A stretch of DNA of 64,000 nt from Steinernema hermaphroditum (lineage: Eukaryota; Nematoda; Chromadorea; Rhabditida; Steinernematidae): positions 682,001-746,000 of the forward strand of contig CM059625.1 in NCBI GenBank assembly GCA_030435675.1, read 5' to 3'. A model generated the notes under the pieces. The model searched no databases. It saw only the letters and a list, made by a program, of their open reading frames with translations, and was not told the origin of the DNA. Positions 1 to 11,732 of the stretch are shown one piece after another. Position 1 is the first letter of the stretch. Every line of letters begins with the position of its first letter. The translations under genes were made by a program, and so were the position numbers.

Positions 1-1269
1 GGTATAGAATCAAAATGTATCTGAAGTTGTGGTACTCACCAAATCAGAGACCACCACTTTCAATGTGAGAATGTTGAACTTCCTATATGTCTTTTATCAG
101 AATTGTTCCATTGCTCGCTGTCGTAATCTTTTATCAGCAGATGCAGCACTATCAATAACAATCATACAAAATTCGGGTAATTAATTTTTTACTAAGTGCA
201 AGGTCGAACAATAAAATTGAAACAGTCGCGCACGTACTTTCCGTTGTGCTGTAAGGGATACCGGTTCCCACTGATTTCGATATAACACAGTTTTCTTCCT
301 TTGGTACGACTGGTTAGGGTGGTCAGCCGACAGAATGCCGTAGTGGAAGCACCGAACTGAAAGAGCTCCATGTGAAGATGTGTAAGACGATCCACATCCT
401 CAGGATGAATGAGCTGATAGAGACTCCTTTCGTTAAGGTCCCCAGAAACAATACCAAAAAACTCAGCACCTCTAAACAGTCATGTTTGTTTTATTCCAAT
501 CACTTTAGTTTACCGTGCGTCAACGTATCGAATCGAAAAATTGATCTCAGTGCATAAAAGAAAAGAGTTATTGTCGAGCCTTATAGTGGAAGCGCAGCTT
601 TGGAACAGTGGTTGACAGAAGCAGAACATCGCCCCATCGCTTTCTCTTTTGAAAAAATCCATTTTTACTACCTTGAATCCAGAAGCGCTTCTGGGATTTT
701 CTTTGCTTGCCCGCTTGGTGAGTGTTGACCGCATTCGGAAGACAGATAAGTGAGGTTCACCAGCTGTACTAGCTTCAAAGGAAAGGTGGATACTGTAGGC
801 GTCGGCTGGGTGGAGATAATCATTGATGTTGTTACCAGTCATTTCCACCTTAACAAGTAAGTGTGCAAGTTTTTTGGTGATGGCACATTAAATAAGCAGG
901 ATGTACAACAGATATGAACCTACTGGTATCGCTGACCTGGGATAGTCCCAAATGAATACTAATCGTCTCGGAAACATACAGTATATCGCCGGCGCTTGAT
1001 AAACACATCAGAAATCCGTCGAGTACTTCTAAAAGCTGGGCGTTCCAATAGTTCTCGGAGGGACAGCGCTTTGGCAGTTTATGTAGACTTGCAACAGCAT
1101 AAGTCAATCTCATAAATGTGGAAGCCAGCCGAACGACAGAAGTTTTGTCGATGTGCTGTCCGCTTATGGCACGAGCAATAGGAAGCTGAGCAGAAAGTTG
1201 CTCAAACTCGGCATTTTCCATTTGTCGCCGATATTGCGCAACGCTTCTTCCGCTACCGGCGGTGGGCAT
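1..1269 (-). CDS. SIM/NPAS-class bHLH-PAS transcription factor, 3' end beyond window (HLH-34-like)
   Basis: The start ATG is at 1269. Exon 1 (1269-937) carries a short basic region (AQYRRQMEN) and a helix-loop-helix (FEQLSAQLPIARAISGQ, then IDKTSVVRLASTFMRL), then the start of PAS-1. Exon 2 (848-514) continues PAS-1 with NNINDYLHPADAYS and the family motif RMRSTLTKR, and enters PAS-2 (STIRLDNNSFLLCTEI). Exon 3 (471-238) holds the rest of PAS-2 (ERSLYQLIHPEDVDRL). A splice donor near position 40 shows the gene continues past the left edge. Such proteins pair with an ARNT/AHA-1-type partner to regulate transcription in specific neurons or tissues. The ITSQLDKAS-like stretch reads as AISGQHIDKTS, so it is SIM/NPAS1/NPAS3/HIF-like rather than NPAS4. 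The nearest C. elegans gene I would expect is hlh-34, but I cannot confirm orthology. Exon 2 uses an unusual acceptor (TTGTTAAG). Exon 4 is not resolved. Confidence 0.85.
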
Positions 1270-1465
1270 TGTTGCCTCTTTTGAGAATGTTACGTCAAGT
1301 CACATATAGTCGTGCTGATCGCATTCGCATACGTAATTGATTTAGAGATAATTGATGAAAGAAGAGAACCCCGACAGAATACTGAGTGGATACCGTAATC
1401 GCCAAATTATTAAGTACACTCAACGTATGTTCTAGAGCACAAGTTCAATATACAACATCAAATGC

Positions 1466-1471
1466 TTTATT
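1466..1471 (-). terminator. Polyadenylation signal of xrn-1
   Basis: TTTATT on the plus strand gives AATAAA on the minus strand, about 65 bases beyond the xrn-1 stop codon and before the downstream bHLH-PAS start. Confidence 0.55.
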
Positions 1472-1532
1472 CGAGTCTTAGTACTGATCTTTTGACTTCT
1501 ATTTACAGAATATGTACTGCGTCAGTCAAAAG

Positions 1533-4500
1533 TTAATTCCCTCGTAACCGTTCCGCGTGGCGCATATTCATCAGCTGATGAGCATACAGTCGAATGTACT
1601 TCATTCCATTCGGTCCAGTGCTAAAGCATAATTTCAGAAAAGTTGAAGGAAGCTGTACGAACCGCTCATTAGACCCTCCTTCGAACAGCTGGTCGAACAT
1701 CACGTCGACTAGATCGCTTTTGTTGCTTTGCGATTTGATGCCTATTACTGTGCCAACCGATCCAAGCGGGAGACAGCGTTGGGGCTTCACGATTACGACA
1801 CGATCGAGTAATTTGAACTCGACGTTTGGCAATGGAGGAGCGTCTCCAGTGGTGAACTCGTGCTGCAATATGTTAGGATGTTATAGTACAGATACGAAAT
1901 AAACACACTGACTCTGAACAGTGCTCGGGCGTGTACAGTGAACTGGAGGTTCTTTGGTACAACTGATGCGCGGACAATCTCTTTTTGCACAAGCAACAGG
2001 TCTTCAGGATCGGCATACTTGTACGTACAACACTCCGGTCGGCGCGAACTGCTAGGCAAACTCTTCAAAAATTCCAACACTTCTTTAGCACGATCTGTTC
2101 TCTCTTTGGGGCTCAATTCCGGCCAGAAATCTGCGGTCGTGTAGGTGTCCTTTCCGTGTGATTTTGTTCGGAGTGTTTCGAATATCTCCGGGAATCTGAA
2201 CAGAACTATGACTAGCACTAGTTTTTAAAGGAAATGATTACCGGTTGGCATAATCCGAAACGACTCGCGCTGTGAATAGAGAATAGTACCATGTGTCGTT
2301 TTCGCGTTTTGAGAAATCAACGATCTAAAGTTGATTTTCAATGAAATCGTGAAATAACACGAGACTTACAGCTTCATTGCGTTTAGTGAATTTAAGATTG
2401 ATGCCGAAGTTCATGGAAGACTCGCGGTGATGATTGTGGCGATGTTTGGAAGGCTTAGGGTCTGTTTCGTCTTTGGGATCAGGGTCCGCTATACAGATGA
2501 CTGTTCCAGTTACACGATTGATGACATTTTTGTCCCCTATAAATGAATTACCCATTGGAATTGTTACAGCAAACGATTAATACTCTCCAAAAAATCCAAC
2601 TTACTAGAATAAGAAACAACTTACTTCCGACTTTTTTGGCCAGTTCGTTAATGTGCATCCAAAACTTCTTGTACTGCTTCTGGCTGAGGGCTTGTCTGAC
2701 ATCCACCTGCGGATACTCTTTCCCCTCAACCAAGCAAGTCCCTGAAAACATTTCGCGTGCTCACTGTTTGTTGTATAGCACTTACCTCTCTGATGAATGT
2801 CATTTCTCTTTATCGTGCACATCAATCCGTACTCCTTAACTTTGAAGGAGTTGATGAAAACAGTTGAACCAACAGGGAATGCCTGAGTGGCCGATTTAAA
2901 TTTTGCCTCCATGTCATTTTTGACGTCAACGTTCTATTATCAATACTAGTTAGCAATGGCAATATTGGTTATGCTACCTTTAGGACCAGCGCATCACTCA
3001 CACGAAAGATGTCTTCGCTCCAGCTTTTCTCGAACACCATGTTGCTTCCTTTGAACTTTAGCCGACTTCCACAGAACAAATTGACCTCCACAATTGCGTT
3101 AATTTTTCCGACGCGAATGCCATAGCGGCCGAATTCTCGATCGACCACTTCATTTCGATATTGATCAAATATTTTTTCACGGTTAGGTCCAAGGTCCTCG
3201 AATTTTGTTTGATTCTTTTCCAGTAGGTAGCTAAATTTACGGTTTAGGCCTCACGTATTTTAATGCGTCTTACCGTCCGCTAGGGATAACCACGGAGCAC
3301 ACCTTTGCTAATTTCAGAATTGGCCAGTTAACTTGCACTTCCGCTCCAAGAAGAGAACGCGGATCACTAGCCGTGGTTGAAAACTTGTTTGTAGTATTGT
3401 CACCGATCTCCAGAATCATGACCGGTTTTTGAGTAGGAATGTGAAAAACTTTTACGGGAGCCTTCTGCAAGACACCTTCGTAGAGAAGATGACGGGTGGT
3501 CGGAAAGCCCGGGAAGTAAACATCCAGCTTGGTATTTGGAAGGAGTCCCGTAATGATTTTCTCGCGCGGTAGGCGAAAGTCATTCATGTCAATCCTTTCG
3601 CATCTACAAACGGTATCATAATCTCTCGACTGTAAAAAACCAACAACTTACGCAGAATGGTTATGCGCGACTCGGGAGTATTTCGACAACGGCGAATTTA
3701 ACTCTCCCAGGTCCTTATTTGAGTACGTAAATGACAAATGACACGAATGCTTGTTGTTTTCCCTTTCCGTTTGGGACAGTCGCGGATAGACCGCGTTTGC
3801 GGTGCGGAGGAGTAGGTCCTCATCGATGAAAGGCACAAGGACGACTGCTTCCCAGTCGTTTCGTTTGCCGTTTAGATCGGTTTTAAAGTCGGTTGGGTAA
3901 AATGAGCGTATTGGACTTGTCTCTTCGGTCATTAAGGGCTAAAAAACTTGTAAAATGTCTATAAAGTTTTCAAGACTTACTCTCAGAGCCATTGGAACAC
4001 ACCTATTGCTAGCTGTCGGTAGTACGGCTAGTAACTGCTCATACGGTCTGAAAGGCTCCCCTAAGTCAAATTCCAGCTTCAAGTCGGAGAAGTTCTTAAC
4101 ATCAGTGAGGTATGGGGCATAATGATGTGGGTAGTACCTAAAAATTCCATATAATTAGGAATACCGCAGGGAATTACTGACCAACTCCAGCTTACGCAGC
4201 CGTGATAGTAGTAATGAAGATTCCACTGAAGAGCGCGAACGTACCCATATGCCTGTTCATTTAGTTCTTCAGCGCTAATATTGACATAGTTCATCTTTTC
4301 AGCGTAATATTCACGACGCTTCTTTTTAAAGGAGCGATGAATAACGACATTCCAGTTCTCGTCGGAATCGCTGTCTTCATCGAGGTTAAGCTTGTTCAAA
4401 TCCAAGGACGAGTCGCTATCGCAACCTGTAATCAAAGATACTTAGGTTGTTTTGAGTTTCGTGGCGTGTTCTTTTGCTAGCCAGGCTCATCTTTGGCTTT

Positions 4501-6131
4501 TTCCTATGTCATTTTCCTATAGCAATTACCATATGCTTACCACCGTTCCTAAACGCTTCAGATGCCGTTCGAATAGGACTATGGTTGTTCATTCTCTTCT
4601 TCTTGTTTTTAATCTCCGCAACTTCTCGGTGATCTTCATCAGAGTCCGTGTCAAACGCGCCAGTATCAGAAGAAGAAACACCCGTAGAGGATGAGTCCAA
4701 CAGCACGCCTCCTTGCGCGAGTTCTTCATAAACCGCTTGCGGACTGACCGTGGAATTACCTGCCTCAAGTTGTTTTTTCGTCTGCATCCAGTGCATATCT
4801 TCGAATTGGTCAAGGTAGTTGTTGCGGTCAACAATTGAAAAACGTTGAAAGAACGTTTCCAATCGCTTCAGGTTGAGGTAGCCCTTTTCGTTGATATAGC
4901 CTCCAACCAACGGCAACACTTCCTTGTAGGCTTTATAAAGTCGAGGAAGAGCATCTTCGTGGATGTGAACGTTTGGCAGGTGAGGTAGGAAGTCATTTCC
5001 AATGAGGAACGTCATGAGAACCCAGTCGTCGATAATACATTCCTCGTTAAAGGCAAATGGCAGCTTGAGCTAGAATAAGCACATGTCAATAGTTATCACA
5101 ATGCGCACTCACTCTGAGGTCAGCGAACTCGAGGGCCAAATATTCGCGCATAAGCGATAAATGAAGCAGGAAAAACTTGGTTCCTTCAACACCAACTCTG
5201 CAAAAGGTAAACTTATTGCATGCACAGAAACAGGTACTCACTTAGTTTTCTTATTCCTTGTGAACGTCACCTCCTCGCGAAGCAGCGCAAAATGAGGTTC
5301 ATGGGAACACAGTCCAAGGATAATTAAATCGGCATCCAGGCCGTAGCAACAGTGGCGAGTGTTAGGATCGTAGTCTGGTTTCGATCTTTCCGTTCTGATA
5401 AAGTCCATGATTTTGTGCTCGCCTTCTCCAGGAACGTTGTGACCGCTGAGAATCACACGGACGTCTTTCCACTTGGCATCAGTCGATTGCTTCATTTGCA
5501 CGAAAAATTCAAGTTGCTTTTGAAGTTCGATCATAAAGATCGTACCTAAAATTCAGCGATCAATAGTGAAAGCTTTTGTAGTGTACACTATGGTCTCTTA
5601 GAGTGTTCGTGCACATAATTTTCTGCATGGGCGGTGTAACCGTGAATATCGATGAATTTTAGAACAATATTTCGGACTTACCCGGTGTAATACAGTTCGA
5701 GTCGAATCTGTCTGTAGTGGGCAGCTCCTTTCCGGCAGCCTTGGCCATCTTTTGCTGCTGATCTGCATTTCTCGCGGACATGAATCTTCGCGCACGTTGC
5801 TGATTCATCTTGGCACGGGGTGCAACACCGTCCACTGCCATGAAGAACACCTTCTTGGGGCCGATAATGTTGAAGAGCTGATCAATGTATTCAAATATAT
5901 TCGAGAAGATCTCTTCTTCCGAAATGCGAAACGAAACATCGTCATCGTTCGGGTGGGAGCAGTTATGGATGATGCCGTTCATGTCGAGATACAAGTTATC
6001 GAAGTCGGGAATCTAAAAGTTTGTATAGATACAAGTTGCGGATGTGGCAAAAGTACCTGATTTTCTCGTGTCATCTCCATCAGAGCGGGATATCGCTCGC
6101 TGATATAGCGGAAAAATTTTGGCACTCCCAT
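1533..6131 (-). CDS. xrn-1: 5'-3' exoribonuclease XRN1
   Basis: This is the cytoplasmic exonuclease that degrades decapped mRNA from the 5' end. The start ATG is at 6131 (MGVPKFFRYISERYP, the invariant XRN N-terminus). Exon 2 (6012-5682) has YLDMNGIIHNCSHPNDDD and FMAVDGVAPRAKMNQQRARR, the catalytic acidic and basic motifs. Exon 3 (5545-5242) has SGHNVPGEGEHKIMDFIR and CCYGLDADLIILGL. Later exons encode FLIGNDFLPHLPN (near 5000), an acidic linker, the WNLHYYYHGC motif (near 4200), and the XRN1-specific D1-D4/SH3-like part. The last of these, DRVVIVKPQRCLPLGSVGTV, lies near 1800. There are about 15 exons and stop TAA at 1533-1535. I estimate roughly 1,230 residues, so the long disordered C-terminal tail of animal XRN1 seems absent. 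A polyadenylation signal (AATAAA on the minus strand) is near 1466-1471. Exon ends not listed are approximate. Confidence 0.97.
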
Positions 6132-7627
6132 CGTTAGCTTCCAATTCTAGCGAACGAACTAAATACTGAGACGTTGGACGCATATAAAAGGCAGATATGC
6201 AATGCATTTTGATATTGGTTTGGTTAACACGAATGATTACGACAATGCCATTAACATTCCCGCAGGAATTTGACAACGACAGGTCAATATAATGAGGCTA
6301 CGCCGTTTTGTCCTTCGCTAAATTTTCAGATATGGGAAATATTGCACAATAACATAGGCATATGTTGTAAGCCGAATCATAGAGAGCGCTGTTGAATTAT
6401 GGCGTTGAAACTTCAAAACGAGCTTCTCAGCACGAAAACGGATCACTGCTGCTTGTTGTATATTTCTTCAGTTGATCTTAATAGGAGGCACGAAAAAAAA
6501 ACTTTTGAATGAGATATCCAACCAATCGTTTGCTTGTCGATGCGAAACCTTACACGTGGTCACAAAAGTATTACAGAAGATATCGCTGATTAAATCGATG
6601 AAGCGGTTTTCTTGTAGAAATTATTTTATTCAAACACACGTTGAGAATTTGCTGCCATAATGCAATTTTTTTGTAATTTGGCAGGTTCGATATTATTCAT
6701 CTGAAAATTTGGACATAAATCCAGCTTTATGTATGTAGTTTCAAGGGAACTGATTAAAGTGAACTGATGTCTCATCGACGAGTAATAAAAGTTGTTTATC
6801 AATACAGTGAACTCCGTTCACAATGGTAACTGCGTTTATTGAGACACATCCTGTGAAATAACTGATGTTCAACACATTAATTACAATAAAACTTATTAGT
6901 ACTCGTCACCGCTGTCAACAGCAATAGGTACTCGCCCCCCAAAGAGATCTGTATAAGGTGCGCTGTAATAAGTTCATCTGTACGACAGTTACACCCTCAC
7001 ACTAGATATATCCTGTACACAGTAGGGTTGAAGAAACTCGTAGCTGCCTCATACAAGGATATACCTAGCTCGACCTCATCACAAAACACCATCACGAAGA
7101 TGGACTGCTGTCATCGACATTCACAGCATCTTTACCTGTTTAAGATTAGAATTATCGCTTCAAACGTCAACAATTATTTTTCACATATCCAGGTCCGTCG
7201 AATCGTTCATTGTAAATTAAAAGGATTGCTTGTGACCGTTGTATTTAATGAGAATGACTGGGCCAATTATCACAAATCAGATATGTAAAGGTGGTTTGTC
7301 TTTTCGAGTTTTCGTATTCTGCATGATTGTGGGCAAAATGCGTCAATACATCAAGGCTAGCTGTCGGCCAGCAAAAACCACTGGTGGTTGCCATGACAAT
7401 ACAAATTGCTGCGCTGTGTAAGTGATCCCGCAGTTAGTCCATCTCATATCCTCACGGAACCCACGCTTAATGAAAGGCATGTATATAGGCGTTTCTTATA
7501 TACGCGCTCAAAGGGCACAGCGCCGTTTAGTTCCGAAAATTGTCCATGCCGTCCATGTCTTAGAAAACGGGCCGCGCTAATGCAGAATTTAGAAATTTTA
7601 TCCCGAATATTTTAGTAAACTTGTATC
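6132..7627. other. Intergenic region between divergent xrn-1 and TMCO1
   Basis: No convincing gene is visible. It should hold both promoters. A possible terminal exon on the minus strand (about 6967-6896, ending DSGDEY then TAA after a TTATTACAG acceptor) is coding-like, but I found no partner exons. A short cysteine-rich reading frame ends at a GTAAGT donor near 7421 and could be chance. The segment 7611-7615 (TTTAG) looks like the trans-splice acceptor of TMCO1. Confidence 0.5.
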
Positions 7628-8229
7628 ATGTATGCCGATTGCGTACTTATTATACTAATCGCAGTTTTCACTGCTCTACTTGGTGAAGGTCTCACTTATG
7701 TACTGGTTTACCGCAGCGAGCAATATAAGAAGCTTAAATCAGAAATGGAACGAAAGTCGAAAAAGCTAGAACGCAGAAAAGAAAACGCCAATGACAGCGA
7801 CCGAATCCAAAAAAAGAAGATCGAACGAGAGGAGGATCGTTTAAAGGCCACAAATCGTGAACTTTCAATGTTCAAAATGAAGTCCATGCTCGCTATAGGA
7901 TTTGCTTTTACTGCATTGCTTAGCACTTTCAGCAGGTAATTCAACAGATCACTATCGTTTTGAAATGGGTGTTCAGCATCTTTGAGGGACGTGTTGTTGC
8001 CAAGCTCCCCTTCACGCCGATTTACTTTCTTCAAGGACTCAGCCACCGAAATCTCACTGGAGACGATCTAACCGATTGCAGCTTCATCTTCTTGTACATA
8101 TTGTGCACAATGACAGTCCGTCAAAATCTTCAGAAGGCCCTGGGTTTCGCTCCATCTCGTGCAATGAATCGGCAACAAGGATCCGGCATGTTTGGCACTC
8201 CCGGATCTCAGTTCAACTATCTACGATAA
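7628..8229 (+). CDS. TMCO1: TMCO1 homologue, ER transmembrane and coiled-coil protein
   Basis: TMCO1 is a small ER membrane protein of the Oxa1/YidC superfamily. It has been described as a Ca2+ load-activated channel and as part of the ER multipass translocon. There are two exons: 7628-7935 and 7977-8229, joined as FSSIFEGRVVAKLPFTP. The product is 186 aa, against 188 aa in human. An N-terminal membrane segment (ILIAVFTALLGEGLTYVLVY) precedes a charged coiled coil (residues about 35-85, rich in K/E/R). Next come a second hydrophobic segment (MKSMLAIGFAFTALL) and the highly conserved GLSHRNLTGDDLTDCSFIFL stretch leading into the last membrane segment. The intron is 41 bp. A TTTAG trans-splice acceptor lies 12 bases before the start. 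The tail is short (QGSGMFGTPGSQFNYLR). Confidence 0.97.
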
Positions 8230-8384
8230 GATGAGGAAAAGGCGACATAAATTCAGTCTTTGAGCTGTGATCATGAGCTAAATCCATTTGTTAAACATAT
8301 CTTGTTTTTTTATTTTACTGAATGATGCACGGTAGAATTTATTTATTTAAGTAACCAGTGTTGCAAATTTGTATTTTGTTTCGG

Positions 8385-8399
8385 TTAATAAAGAATAAA
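8385..8399 (+). terminator. Polyadenylation signals of TMCO1
   Basis: Two overlapping AATAAA-type hexamers (TTAATAAAGAATAAAT) lie about 160 bases after the TMCO1 stop codon. Confidence 0.6.
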
Positions 8400-8671
8400 T
8401 ATGTTCTGAATGTTTTCAAATGGGTTTCGTCGAAACAGCTATATGTGATACAACATGGGAAATAAACTTGCGAAGTGCAATTGAGCAGCTTATTCCGCTG
8501 TTAACCGTTTTGACCGTTCGTTTTTAATTCTTTTGAGGATGTGGTTATCGCTCTGTTACATCTGTGTTTGTGATCTACACATGTGTAAGCAAATCCTGAA
8601 TGCTTAACGCCCGATACGGAAAAAGTGCGGATTCCATTGCTATATTTTCTTCAGGCGTTATGGAAAAACGT

Positions 8672-8674
8672 GCT

Positions 8675-8741
<67 letters not shown>

Positions 8742-8745
8742 AGCG
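8672..8745 (+). tRNA. tRNA-Asn (GTT)
   Basis: This is a 74-nt cloverleaf with acceptor stem GCTTCCG/CGGGAGC and discriminator G. The anticodon loop reads CTGTTAA with anticodon GTT, and the T arm contains GGTTCAAGCCC. There is no intron. A T-run (TTTTTTT, about 8750) just downstream fits RNA polymerase III termination. A second copy on the other strand at 43082-43155 differs by one D-arm base. Confidence 0.97.
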
Positions 8746-9218
8746 TAGCTTTTTTTCCTACAGTATAGTTCTGCTTTGCTTTTTGCTTTTATTATGTTAC
8801 ACTTGTATTAACTGCTGTTTAGAACAGCTGCTGTTTCAGATGCGCTTACATCTATTCACATAGCTCTCTGTCGAGATTGCAGTTGCATTGTTAAATCTAA
8901 ATCGGCCTTTACTTTAAATTTCAAACAGAAAGCAAAATACACATAATTTTTTCATCCAAAACCTAGAAAAGCTGACATCAAGTCTGTTGAGTATGGTCTA
9001 GAACGGAGTTAAAAAAATGCAAACCATCAAAGTCTGATGTTTACTGGTGCTCCCAGCACGACAAAATTTCGCACTGCTTTAGTGAGAACCGCCTTGCGCA
9101 AATAGTTCAAAATATTGCATCGCGTTATTACAATTTGGTTTCATTAAATGCAGTGCCGTTTTTTTAACCAACTCTATTAGCAGGTTTAGTTCTTCGATTG
9201 GGATATTCATAACCTCAG
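8746..9218. other. Intergenic region upstream of SF3A3
   Basis: After the tRNA terminator I see no gene. CCTCAG at 9213-9218, directly before the SF3A3 ATG, resembles a trans-splice acceptor. Confidence 0.5.
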
Positions 9219-11223
9219 ATGGAGTCCATCATTGAAATTCAGCGCCATTTGCACGAAGAGCGCGAACGCCTCGTTGATGCTGTCTCCAAGGAGTTTCTCG
9301 CCGACCAGAAATCGGTAAGTCACATTGATAAGTCAATCTGGAAACCACATGATTGCTAGATAGGAGCAGTTAAATGACTACGGAGTAAAAGATGGGGATT
9401 CTAGACTGCTACATTTTGAAAAAGATCTGACCAATGCCATAGTAACGTACTAAGTAAGGCATAGTGTACATAGAGTAACAAACGTTTCACGCTAAACGTG
9501 CTACCTCTGAACTTCAAAAGCATTTTTCTCTCGTCTGCTAGATATTCACATCATGAGACAAAGCATGGCTGTGAGCTGAAATCGTAGCACGATATATAAC
9601 ACCATTGTTTTCAGCACAAAGAAAAGATCAATTCTGATCACCGAGTGAAAGAGCTCCTCAAGCGATTCGACAATGCTACTGAACGCTTGATGACCATCTA
9701 CGACGACATGGACGGGGAGCGGCAACGCGAACTTCGCGCCATCGCCGGCCCAAACGAATTTGCTGACTTTTATTCCCGTCTGAAGGCGTTGAAGGATGCC
9801 CATCGAAGAAACCCCGGCGAAACGGCTGTTCCTCTTAACGTCGAGTTCCAGGAGATGATTGACAGCATCAACAACCCAACGAAGTCAGAAAATGAAAATG
9901 TTAAATTCTCCGACGAAGAAGGCTATGGTCGCTTCCTCGACTTGAACGAGCTTTTCACACAGTACTTAAATCTTAAAGGAATTAAGGTAACCTGCGCAAA
10001 GTTTTCATGACCTTCATGAAATTGTTATTTTAGCGAGTAGACTACCTCCATTATGTCACCGTGTTTGATAAGTTGGACGAAATTCCCAAAGATTCCGCTA
10101 AGAAGACCGGAGCGTACAAGGACTACATTATCAACTTGGAACGATACCTGCTCGACTTCCTCAGACGCGTCAAGCCCCTTTACAACATCGACAAAGATTT
10201 TGAGCGAATGGACGCCGAGTTGCCAGAACTTTGGAACAAGGGACAATGCAAGGGCTGGACTAAGAATAAGCCTCACACTGCTCTGGTGTCTCAGGGAGCG
10301 TACCTGAACTTGTCCGAGTTTAACAGCGCACAAGAATTGGAATCGCTAGGCCTTGACCGTCTGAAGACCGCTTTGCTTGCACTCAAGATGAAGTGCGGAG
10401 GGTAAGTGTTTCATTTTTTTGAATTACTGTTTAGAGTCAAAATATAACATGATATCCTATAAAACAACCCTCGCTAAAAACTATTCGTATTTTTGCATTC
10501 AGAACGCTTAAGCAACGCGCCGAACGCTTGTATGCAACGAAAGGAAAAGAAGATCTAGGCAGCGAAGTGGACGACGAACAGCGGAAAGCACAGCAATTGA
10601 AAGAAGAGCAAAGGCAACTCGGGTTGGCTAAAATTGAATCGCACATCTTCCGTCTTGCCGATCTTCTTCACCAGGAACGGGAGGCTACAAAAGAAAACAT
10701 TCAAAGAAAGCAGGCGCGTGCCGCTGGAGAATCGGTCGATGTCGACGAAGAAACAGAGGTTGTAGAATCAGATGAGGAAAATGAAGCCGATCAGGACGTT
10801 CCCTACAATCCAAAGAACTTGCCGCTCGGCTGGGATGGCAAACCTATCCCATACTGGCTTTACAAACTCCACGGTCTCAATATCAGCTACTCGTGTGAAA
10901 TCTGTGGCAACCAGACCTATAAGGGACCCAAGGCGTTCCAAAAACACTTCACTGTATGTAACTTATGTCAAAACACTCTAATTTGTGCCTGATTTTAGGA
11001 ATGGCGCCATTCTCATGGCATGCGTTGTCTTGGAATCCCTAACACAGCTCATTTCGCCAATATTACTAAGATTGAGGAAGCTGTTGGACTTTGGAGGAAG
11101 TTGCAGGCCAGCAAAGAGCTGAACAAGTGGAATCCAGAGGTTGATGAGGAGTTTGAGGACTCTCTGGGAAATGTTGTGAATCGCCGTACGTACGAAGATC
11201 TCAAACGCCAAGGACTTCTGTGA
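9219..11223 (+). CDS. SF3A3: Splicing factor 3A subunit 3 (SF3a60)
   Basis: This U2 snRNP subunit is needed for prespliceosome assembly. There are five exons: 9219-9314, 9615-9986, 10034-10401, 10503-10953 and 10999-11223. They close exactly to 503 aa (human 501). Exon 1 gives MESIIEIQRHLHEERERL, the conserved start. The middle exons carry the SF3a60 helical region (DKLDEIPKDSAKKTGAYKDY; NLSEFNSAQELESLGLDRLK). An acidic linker and the NPKNLPLGWDGKPIPYWLYK motif precede a C-terminal matrin-type C2H2 zinc finger. In that finger C-E-I-C-G is followed by KAFQKHFTEWRHSHGM, which is split by the last intron. It is the first gene of a same-strand block continuing with VPS35L. Confidence 0.98.
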
Positions 11224-11732
11224 AATCCTTCATTTGTTCGCTGTTGTTAAAAGATAAGTGTCGATGATGTTGATAAAGGCATTTCCTCAACACACGGTTC
11301 CTACAAATAGCACATACGCAAGGTTCCAAGCCGCATTCACATATTTGTCTGTGTCGTTCGTGCTTTCCGCCATATGTCCCGAACGAGTAGATGAGTCAGT
11401 GATACTTGCTGTATGCGTGATTGCACACGCATCGGGAGACTCGCGGGTTGATAACGCTTTTTCTTCTGCTGAAGCGCAACGGATCTCCCCCTGTTTTGGA
11501 AGATAGATGTTGATCCTATGACTTCTGTTTACTCTTTATCCGTGTCAGCCGTGTCAATCAAAAAGGAACAGTTCTTATTTCCCCACAAACACACATTAAA
11601 AACAAAGGTTGTTTTATACCATTCCATGATTTCTGTTTACTCTTTGTTCGTGTTTACTTCATCAATGCCTTTACTTCATCCATTTGTCGTTGATTATTCT
11701 GGTTTCAGATTAACCATCCGGAGGAAGGGTCA
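11224..11732. other. Spacer between SF3A3 and VPS35L
   Basis: No credible gene is seen. A TTTCAG at 11703-11708 lies 24 bases before the VPS35L start codon and is the likely trans-splice acceptor. Confidence 0.5.
11703..11708 (+). promoter_or_regulatory. Trans-splice acceptor for VPS35L
   Basis: The TTTCAG consensus precedes the 5' leader of VPS35L with no upstream coding exon in phase. In nematodes this is where a spliced leader joins. Confidence 0.5.
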
